A stretch of 64,000 bases of DNA. It comes from Mycobacterium parascrofulaceum ATCC BAA-614 (GTDB taxonomy: Bacteria; Actinomycetota; Actinomycetes; Mycobacteriales; Mycobacteriaceae). A program made the translations under genes and the position numbers. The stretch lies in assembly GCF_000164135.1 (NCBI RefSeq), contig NZ_GG770553.1, positions 871,165-935,164 on the forward strand. The letters run 5' to 3'. Below are positions 58,077-64,000 of the stretch, piece by piece; position 1 is the stretch's first letter; every line of letters starts with the position of its first letter. The notes under the pieces are model-generated. The model was given only the letters and a program-made list of their open reading frames with translations, was not told where the DNA came from and made no database searches.

Positions 58077-58613
58077 TCAACTGCCCTTGATGCCCACCGC
58101 GTGCCGCAGCTGCGCCAGGAACTGGTCGGCGTCGTCGCTGGGGACGATGTAGTGCGAGATCGCGATCCGGATGACGGTCGCCGCCTTCACCGCGGCGTTG
58201 GGTCCGGGCAGGTGGCGCTGCAGGCCCTCCCGCATCTGCGGGATGACCCCGGAGAACTGGGCGATGGTGTGCTCGGGCTCGACGTCGACCATCCGCACGC
58301 CGGAGTACGAGTGCTGGTACTCGACGATGAACCGCAGCACCGCGTCGAGCTTGTCGACCCCCTTCAGGCCGGCCGTGGCCCGGACCAGTCCGCTCTCGAA
58401 GATCTGGCGCTCGTAGCTCGAAAAGGCCGACAGCAGTTCCTCTTTCGACGCGAACCAGCGATAGAGCGTCGGGCGGGACACGCCGGCCTGGGCCGCGACG
58501 TCGGACAGGCTGAGCTTGGTTTTGCCGTTGCGCCCGAGCACCTCGGCGGTGGCGTCCAGGATGCGCTGACGCGTCGAGGTGTCAGGCTCTGTGGTCTGGG
58601 CCGGACTGCTCAT
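58077..58613 (-). CDS. TetR-family regulator, last gene of SMP-30/thioesterase operon
   Basis: 178 aa. HTH LSLSDVAAQAGVSRPTLYRWFASKEELLSAFSSYE. ATG 58613 lies 28 nt after the thioesterase stop; the upstream frame has no conservation. Being inside the operon it probably autoregulates; the 29-bp motif at 60328 and 60916 is the candidate operator. Confidence 0.88.
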   Translation of the reverse strand: MSSPAQTTEPDTSTRQRILDATAEVLGRNGKTKLSLSDVAAQAGVSRPTLYRWFASKEELLSAFSSYERQIFESGLVRATAGLKGVDKLDAVLRFIVEYQHSYSGVRMVDVEPEHTIAQFSGVIPQMREGLQRHLPGPNAAVKAATVIRIAISHYIVPSDDADQFLAQLRHAVGIKGS

Positions 58614-58641
58614 ATCTGCAACTCTACGAAGTCGTCCACGG

Positions 58642-59478
58642 TCATTTCGCCTCCCGGCCGGGCTTGGGCGGGCGCGGGCGCACCAGCACCGACTGCTGGA
58701 TGGCGGCGACCGCGCCCTGCTCGTCGAACAGCGTGCCGATCGTGGTCCCGATGCCGTCCGGGCCGTAGCTGGTCTCGGCGCGAATGCCGATCCACTCACC
58801 CTCGGGGACCCGGAACACGTGGACGGCCAGGTCGGTGTTGAGGAACGTCCACCGGGTGATGTCCAGCTTGCTGCCGATGCCGTTGGCGCAGTCGGCCACC
58901 GCGAACAGGCGCTCCAGCGGCGTCATGGTCTCGCCGGTGACCAGGTCCACGGTGGGGTGGATCCACGATTCGCCCGGGCCCTCGCTGAGCGGCTCCGTCA
59001 ACCACAGCCAGTCGAGGCTGTGCACGTAGTTGCGGTCCCAGTCTCGGGCTTTGAGGTTGCGGTTGCGGGCCTCGCTGCGCGGTCCGGGCAGCGGCGCGGC
59101 GGCGTGGGCCACGGCCCGGGTGTCCAGGGTTTGCAGCCGCCATCCGCTGGCACGCGCCACCGGCCGGGGTTCGCCGTCGGGACCGGGGGCCAGCATCTCG
59201 GCGCTGACGAGTTCGATCTGCTTCCCGCCGCGCTGAACCCGCGAGCCGACCCACAGGTCGCCCTCGGCGGGCACCCCGCCCAGCAGGTCGATGACGACGC
59301 GGGACAGCCGGGTGTCGTCGCGTTGCTCGCACCGCTCCAGCGCCCGCACCAGCAGGGCCGACACCGGCCCGCCGTGCTGGATCGCGGCCGACCAGGTGCC
59401 GCGCGCCAGGTCGGTGGCCCGGAACTTCTCGCCGAGCGGGTCCGCGCCGTCGATGAGCTCGTAGTAGGAGTCGGTCAT
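58642..59478 (-). CDS. Acyl-CoA thioesterase-like protein (double hot-dog)
   Basis: 278 aa TesB/FcoT-like: GPVSALLVRALERCEQRDDTRLSRVVIDLLGGVPAEGDLWV and C-terminal TSYGPDGIGTTIGTLFDEQGAVAAIQQSVLVRPRP. ATG 59478 with GAGAGG 5 nt upstream preferred to GTG 59484. Hydrolyses a CoA ester, substrate unknown. 12 nt after SMP-30. Confidence 0.85.
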   Translation of the reverse strand: MTDSYYELIDGADPLGEKFRATDLARGTWSAAIQHGGPVSALLVRALERCEQRDDTRLSRVVIDLLGGVPAEGDLWVGSRVQRGGKQIELVSAEMLAPGPDGEPRPVARASGWRLQTLDTRAVAHAAAPLPGPRSEARNRNLKARDWDRNYVHSLDWLWLTEPLSEGPGESWIHPTVDLVTGETMTPLERLFAVADCANGIGSKLDITRWTFLNTDLAVHVFRVPEGEWIGIRAETSYGPDGIGTTIGTLFDEQGAVAAIQQSVLVRPRPPKPGREAK

Positions 59479-59490
59479 CGTCACCTCTCG

Positions 59491-60309
59491 TCAGGGCAGG
59501 CCGGCGCCGGGGGTGGTCACCGTGACGGCGTCCAGCCGGGACAGGCGCGTGCCGATCAGGCGCTGGGGGTAGGCCTCCGTGCTCGACAACAGGAACAGGG
59601 TTCGGCGCTCCGGGCCGCCGAGCGCGCAGGCGACGGCGACGCGCCCGCCCATGTCGATGCGGTCGGTCACGGCGCCGCCCTCGACGATCCGCTCGAACTG
59701 GTGGGCCAGCGTCATCGACGCCCACACCGCGCCGTCCGCGTCGAGCGCGATGCCGTCGGGCGGCCCGTCCAGGCCCTCGGCGAAGGCGCGGCGGTCGGCC
59801 AGCCCGCCGTCGGCGCCGATGCTGAACGCGGTCAGTCGCCGGCCGACCGACTCGGCGACGATCAGGGTCCGGCGGTCCGGGGTGATCACCATGCCGTTGG
59901 GAAAATCGAGGTCCCCGGCGACCACGGTCGCGCTGTCGTCCGGGTCGAGCCGGATGATGACGCCGCCGCTGAACGCCTGGGAGCCGATGTAGGCCCGGCC
60001 CGCGTCGTCGACGACCATGTCGCCGAGGTTCGCCGGGGCCAGGTCCGCGAGATCGGCGATGGTGTCGACGGTTTCACCGTCGTAGCGCAACACCTTCCGG
60101 TCTTCGGCCGAGGCGATCAGCAGCGAACCGTCGGGCCGGAAACCCAGGCCCGACGGCGTGTGCCCGGGCAGCGGCAACGTGGTCAGCGAGCCACCCATGG
60201 TCGAGGTGTGGACCGCCTCGCCCAGCATGTCGGAGAACCAGAGCAGGCCCTCGAACCAACGCGGACCCTCGCCGAAACAGAAGCCGTTGGCCAGCGGTTC
60301 GGGAATCAT
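59491..60309 (-). CDS. SMP-30/gluconolactonase-family lactonase
   Basis: 272 aa six-blade beta-propeller: N-terminal Glu (FGEGPRWF), NLGDMVVDDAGRAYIG, DFPNGMVITPD, DGPPDGIALDADG hold the metal-binding Glu/Asn/Asp. Opens a lactone ring. First gene of SMP-30-thioesterase-TetR; motif A lies 18 nt before the ATG. Confidence 0.9.
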   Translation of the reverse strand: MIPEPLANGFCFGEGPRWFEGLLWFSDMLGEAVHTSTMGGSLTTLPLPGHTPSGLGFRPDGSLLIASAEDRKVLRYDGETVDTIADLADLAPANLGDMVVDDAGRAYIGSQAFSGGVIIRLDPDDSATVVAGDLDFPNGMVITPDRRTLIVAESVGRRLTAFSIGADGGLADRRAFAEGLDGPPDGIALDADGAVWASMTLAHQFERIVEGGAVTDRIDMGGRVAVACALGGPERRTLFLLSSTEAYPQRLIGTRLSRLDAVTVTTPGAGLP

Positions 60310-60327
60310 CCGAGCACCCCCTCTACC

Positions 60328-60356
60328 GCTTTACAAAACACCGCCAAAGTGTCATG
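60328..60356 (-). promoter_or_regulatory. 29-bp shared motif, copy A
   Basis: GCTTTACAAA at its left, AGTGTCA at positions 21-27; 21 of 29 bases equal copy B at 60916-60944 with no gap. Read on the minus strand it is TGACACT ... TTTGTAAAGC directly upstream of the SMP-30 gene. Confidence 0.7.
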
Positions 60357-60373
60357 CACCGCGGGTATCGGTG

Positions 60374-60850
60374 TCAATCTCGCGACGTGGCGAGTTCGCG
60401 CGCGACCGCCTCGTGGTAGGCGTCGATTTTCGCGGGATTGACCTGCTGAAAAAGCTGATCCGGCAGCGGGGCGTGCTTTAACGCCTCGATCGTCATGGTC
60501 CGGGAGAACAGCGTGACGTCCTGCCCCGGCCTGGTGAACCGGTACGCCACCGTGATCCGGCCCTCCAATCCGCCGTTCCCCTGGCGATCGTGCCCCAGCC
60601 GCCCGATCGACGTGAACACGAAGAGAGTCGGGCGGACGGCGGCCGCCAGTTGCCACGTGAAGACCCGGTTCCCCTCGGGGCCCGCCTCCTCCCAGGTGTC
60701 GCCGACCCGCAGCGGCAGTTCCGGCAACTTGCCGATGTGCGCGCTGCCGGGATAGGTCTTCGTCCAGTTCTCCGGGTTGGTGACGAAGTCGTAGACGGTC
60801 TCGGCGGACTGGGTGAATGCGGTCTCCGAGGTACTGGTCACGATGCCCAA
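60374..60850 (-). CDS. SRPBCC family protein
   Basis: 158 aa: TSETAFTQSAETVYDFVTNPENWTKTYPGS, GDTWEEAG, FTSIGRLGHD, VAYRFTRPGQDVTLFSRTMTIEAL. Coenzyme- or lipid-binding fold without assigned substrate. Divergent from the TesB operon, with motif B between. SMP-30 follows on the same strand after 64 nt. Confidence 0.85.
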   Translation of the reverse strand: MGIVTSTSETAFTQSAETVYDFVTNPENWTKTYPGSAHIGKLPELPLRVGDTWEEAGPEGNRVFTWQLAAAVRPTLFVFTSIGRLGHDRQGNGGLEGRITVAYRFTRPGQDVTLFSRTMTIEALKHAPLPDQLFQQVNPAKIDAYHEAVARELATSRD

Positions 60851-60915
60851 TTGCGTTGCCTCCGTGTGTGTTCCGTCGGCAGACCGATTCGGTGGGCCGC
60901 GGCCTCATTAGCCAA

Positions 60916-60944
60916 GCTTTACAAATCCTACTCAGAGTGTCACG
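60916..60944. promoter_or_regulatory. 29-bp shared motif, copy B
   Basis: Same ends and spacing as copy A (GCTTTACAAA, AGTGTCA). TTACA and TGTCA ends make it a loose inverted repeat. It is 65 nt before the SRPBCC start and 39 nt before the TesB start, so it can serve both. Confidence 0.7.
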
Positions 60945-60983
60945 CTGAGCCCAAAGCTGCTAGCGCGAGAGGCGGAGTGGGAC

Positions 60984-61865
60984 TTGACCACGGAATCTGA
61001 GCAGACTGAGTGGACGGTGCAGGGCCTGCTGGATCTGTTCGACGTGCAGGCCGACGGGCAGGACCGGTTCACCGGCGACACCGGCATGGCCGCCGGCGAC
61101 GAACGGCAGGTGGTGGAGGGCACCCAGGTGCTCGCCCAGGCGATTGTCGCGGTGGCCAAGCGATTTCCCGACAAGTCGGTGCGCTCGGCGCACGCGGTGT
61201 TCTCCCGGGCCGTGACCGTCGGCCCGCCGATCGAACTCGTGCTCGACGTCGTCGCCGAGGGCCGGTCCACCGCCACCGCTGTGGTCGCCGTGCACCAGAA
61301 CGGGCGGCGCTGCCTGAGCATCACGGTGCTGGCCGACGTGCCGACGGGCGACGTCATCCGCCACCACCTACCGCGTCCCGACGTAGCCGGGCCCGCCGAC
61401 GCGAACCACTCGCCGATGCCGATGGTCGGCCGCGAACTGCGCCTGGTCGACGTCGTCGACGTCAACAGCCCCGACGAGGTCGGGCCGCCGGAACTGTACG
61501 CCTGGCTGCACTACGACCCGATCCCGGAACGGGACGACCTGGCCAAGGCGCTCCTCGCGTACTTCACCGGCCACCTGGGCATCTCCACCACGATGCGGGC
61601 CCACCCGGGCATCGGCACCGCCCAGGCGCACCTGACGGTGTCCACCGCACCGATGAGCATCTCCGTGGCGTTTCACGAACCGGTGCGCTGGGACGGCTGG
61701 TTGCTCTACACCCACGAGAGCACGCAGGTCGGGGCGGGAATGTCTTATGTGCGCGGCACCGTGCATTCCGAGGAGGGCGAGTTGCTGTGCTCGTTTGCCC
61801 AGGAGGCGCTGATCCGGCCGCTGCGCACCACCGACACGTCCATCGACGCCCGCGCACGCTTCTGA
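60984..61865 (+). CDS. tesB: Acyl-CoA thioesterase II (TesB-like)
   Basis: 293 aa double hot-dog: VEGTQVLAQAIVAVAKRFPDKSVRSAHAVFSRAV, NGRRCLSITVLADVP, HLTVSTAPMSISVAFHEPVRWDGWLLYTHEST, GTVHSEEGELLCSFAQEALIRP. These are TesB marks. TTG is the only in-frame start with a ribosome site (GGCGGAG, 7 nt). Hydrolyses medium/long acyl-CoA. Leads an operon with the next two genes. Confidence 0.88.
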   Translation: MTTESEQTEWTVQGLLDLFDVQADGQDRFTGDTGMAAGDERQVVEGTQVLAQAIVAVAKRFPDKSVRSAHAVFSRAVTVGPPIELVLDVVAEGRSTATAVVAVHQNGRRCLSITVLADVPTGDVIRHHLPRPDVAGPADANHSPMPMVGRELRLVDVVDVNSPDEVGPPELYAWLHYDPIPERDDLAKALLAYFTGHLGISTTMRAHPGIGTAQAHLTVSTAPMSISVAFHEPVRWDGWLLYTHESTQVGAGMSYVRGTVHSEEGELLCSFAQEALIRPLRTTDTSIDARARF

Positions 61866-61875
61866 GGGCGGTTCC

Positions 61876-62796
61876 ATGCGCTTCACCATCACCCACCCGA
61901 TGCACAGCCACCCGTACAACCGGGAGCTGGTGAGCGGGGACGGCATCGGGAAGATGGCCGCGGCCGCCGAGGCGGCCGGCATGCACGGTTTCGGCTTCAC
62001 CGACCACCCAGCGCCCTCGCAGCGGTGGCTGGAAGCCGGCGGTCATGACGCGCTGGATCCCTTTGTCGCGCTGGGTTTCGCGGCGGCGACGACGACCTCG
62101 CTGAGGCTGATCCCCAACATCGTGGTGTTGCCGTATCGAAACCCGTTCGTGGTGGCCAAGTCCGGCGCCACGCTGGATCTGCTCTCCGGCGGCCGGTTCA
62201 CGCTCGCGGTGGGTGTCGGCTACCTCAAACGCGAGTTCGCCGCGCTGGGGGTTAGCTATGACGAGCGCGCCGAGCTGTTCGAGGAGGCCCTGCAGGTGAT
62301 CCGGGCCGTCTGGACCGGCGACGACATCACCTTCGAGGGAAGGCATTTCAGCGCCCGCGGGATCACCGCGCACCCCCGCCCGGTGAGCGACCCGCACCCG
62401 CCGATCTGGATCGGCGGCAACACCTCCTCGGCGCGGCAGCGCGTGGCGCAGTACGGCGACGGCTGGTGCCCCTTCCCGGCGCCGCCCCGACTGGCCCAGA
62501 CCGCGGGGACGGCCGTCATCGACTCGGTCGAACGCCTGCGCGAGGGCATCGACGACCTGCGGCGCCGCTGCGACGCCGCCGGCCGCGACTGGTCGGCGAT
62601 CGACATCACCTTCACCAACTTCGACGGCGGCAGCGTCACCGACGACGACTTCAACGCCGACGCCTACCTCGACGGCCTGGAGAAGCTGGCCAAACTGGGC
62701 GTGACGTGGGTGAGCGTGCACCTCCCGGGTGACAGCATGGCGCACGCGCTCGACACCCTCGACCGTTTCCGCACGCTCGTGATCGACGCCGCCTGA
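61876..62796 (+). CDS. F420-dependent luciferase-like oxidoreductase
   Basis: 306 aa LLM-class: GMHGFGFTDHPAPSQRWLEAGGHDALDPFVALGFAAATT, SGGRFTLAVGVGYLKREFAALGVSYDERAELFEEAL, HPPIWIGGNTSSARQRVAQYGDGWCPF. Substrate unknown. Overlaps the next ATG by one base (TGATG). Confidence 0.9.
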   Translation: MRFTITHPMHSHPYNRELVSGDGIGKMAAAAEAAGMHGFGFTDHPAPSQRWLEAGGHDALDPFVALGFAAATTTSLRLIPNIVVLPYRNPFVVAKSGATLDLLSGGRFTLAVGVGYLKREFAALGVSYDERAELFEEALQVIRAVWTGDDITFEGRHFSARGITAHPRPVSDPHPPIWIGGNTSSARQRVAQYGDGWCPFPAPPRLAQTAGTAVIDSVERLREGIDDLRRRCDAAGRDWSAIDITFTNFDGGSVTDDDFNADAYLDGLEKLAKLGVTWVSVHLPGDSMAHALDTLDRFRTLVIDAA

Positions 62797-63971
62797 TGGA
62801 CTTCTCCCGCGTCGAACTCTCCCCCGAGGACCGGGCCTTTCGCGACGAGCTCCGGGCGTTCGTCGCCAAGATCGTCACCGACGAAGTGCTGCACCGGCAA
62901 TTGGAGTTGGGCGAAAACTTCGACGAGCGAGTGCATCTGGCGCTGGGGGAGACCGGCTACCTGGCATCGGATTGGAAGCTGGAGTCCGAGGGCGGTTTCA
63001 GCCCGGTCCGCCGGCGCATCTTTCAACTCGAGATCGCCCGGGCCCACACACCGTGGTATCACTGGGGCACCACGTCCGTCGTCGCCCGGCTGGTGCGGCA
63101 ATTCGGGGCGCCGGAGCTCGCCGACAAGGTCATTCCCGGTGTGCTGTCCGGCGAGATCCGGCTGTGCCTGGGCTACACCGAGCCCGAAGGCGGCTCCGAC
63201 GTCGCCACGTGCAAGACGCGCGCGGTGCGCGACGGCGCTGGCTGGATTATCAACGGCTCCAAGATGTTCACGTCGAACGCGCAGAACGCCGGGTACGTCT
63301 TCCTGCTCACCAACACCGACCCGCAGGGGCGGAAACACCGCAACCTGACCATGTTCTTGGTGCCGCTCGACTCGCCCGGCATCGAGATCCAGGGCATCCG
63401 CACCGTGGACGGCGACCGCACCAACATCGTCTACTACAGCGACGTCCGCGTCGACGACCTGTATCGCATCGGCGAGGTGAACGGCGGCTGGACCGTGATG
63501 CGCGCGGCGCTGGACTCCGAGCACGGCATCGTGGACCCGGAAGACCATGGCCTGCAATACATTGCCGCGATGTCGGCGCACGGCGACCTGATGGCCGAGG
63601 TCGTCGACACCGTCGCGGCGGCCGCCGGTCAACCCGGCCCCGACGGCCGGCGGCCAATGGACGACGACTCGGTGAAATACCGGCTCGGGCGCGACGTCGC
63701 GCGGATGGAGGCGGCGCTGTCCGCGCCCGGGATGTTCGGGCGGGTCGCGATCGCGCAGACGATGCGCGACGTCACGACGGACCTGATGGACATCCTGGGG
63801 ACCGCGTCGGCGTTGCCCACCGAAACCCCGGGGTCGGCCACCGACGGTGCGGCGGAACACCTTTACCGGCTGGCGCTGCCGCTGGGCATCTACGGCGGGA
63901 CCCTGGAAGTCTTCCGCAACATGATCGCCCAGCACGAACTCAAGCTGGGCCGGCCCGCCTACGGCGGCTGA
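62796..63971 (+). CDS. Acyl-CoA dehydrogenase
   Basis: 391 aa ACAD: LCLGYTEPEGGSDVATCKTRAVRDGAGWIINGSKMFTSNAQNAGYVFLLTNTDP and C-terminal LALPLGIYGGTLEVFRNMIAQHELKLGRPAYGG, where the Glu of GTLEVFRN aligns with the ACAD catalytic-Glu region. Complete in the window, ending 29 nt before its edge. Last visible gene of the TesB operon, which may continue. Confidence 0.92.
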   Translation: MDFSRVELSPEDRAFRDELRAFVAKIVTDEVLHRQLELGENFDERVHLALGETGYLASDWKLESEGGFSPVRRRIFQLEIARAHTPWYHWGTTSVVARLVRQFGAPELADKVIPGVLSGEIRLCLGYTEPEGGSDVATCKTRAVRDGAGWIINGSKMFTSNAQNAGYVFLLTNTDPQGRKHRNLTMFLVPLDSPGIEIQGIRTVDGDRTNIVYYSDVRVDDLYRIGEVNGGWTVMRAALDSEHGIVDPEDHGLQYIAAMSAHGDLMAEVVDTVAAAAGQPGPDGRRPMDDDSVKYRLGRDVARMEAALSAPGMFGRVAIAQTMRDVTTDLMDILGTASALPTETPGSATDGAAEHLYRLALPLGIYGGTLEVFRNMIAQHELKLGRPAYGG

Positions 63972-64000
63972 CTTCGTCCCCACACCACCGGCTTCCGCGA

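Overview
This is high-GC actinobacterial DNA, and the gene content and order point to a slow-growing Mycobacterium, most like the M. avium complex. The backbone follows the M. tuberculosis H37Rv order from about Rv0125 to Rv0161 (compared from memory, no search run): pepA, treS, mak, fbpC, htdZ, fadE1, fgd2, a GNAT protein, ephF, a TetR gene with cyp138, msrA, the Rv0138-Rv0148 block, ptbB, fadE2, pntAa-pntAb-pntB, a tiny Rv0157A-like gene, a TetR gene and the Rv0161-like FAD oxidase. No PE/PPE genes, tRNA, rRNA, CRISPR array, prophage or insertion sequence was seen.

Accessory blocks sit between backbone genes. At 6.7-13.0 kb an MmpS/MmpL exporter lies opposite a CsoR-family sensor, a DsbA-like thiol oxidoreductase, a DUF302 protein and a Sap/GAP membrane protein; two G-tract palindromes precede the sensor. 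At 13.0-21.3 kb is a general-stress block: a 57-aa acidic protein, a 96-aa membrane protein, a GAF-ANTAR regulator, Mn catalase, hemerythrin, a CDF transporter and a DUF5709 protein. Most of these, and dps at 38.2 kb, have a GTTT-N15/16-GGG element upstream that looks like a SigF promoter. At 21.4-29.0 kb are a DesT-like TetR gene, a ferredoxin-type reductase and an acyl desaturase, then a SRPBCC/luciferase-like pair, a TetR-DUF1214 pair and a sulfotransferase.

At 30-44.6 kb a zinc alcohol dehydrogenase is paired with a molbindin; a TetR gene and cyp138 diverge around a four-copy GTAC array; a ClC channel and a pirin-TetR pair diverge around a perfect 12-bp-arm palindrome; and two adjacent SAM methyltransferases follow, the first with a double frameshift that restores its frame.

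The right end (53-64 kb) is rich in lipid and CoA metabolism: alpha/beta hydrolase, DapB-like dehydrogenase, SDR, FAD oxidase, thioesterases, SMP-30 lactonase, luciferase-like oxidoreductase and acyl-CoA dehydrogenase. A 29-bp motif occurs twice there, upstream of the SMP-30/thioesterase/TetR operon and between a SRPBCC gene and the thioesterase/luciferase-like/acyl-CoA dehydrogenase operon, which suggests one regulon. Long inverted repeats lie in three intergenic gaps, two of them belonging to one recurring family.
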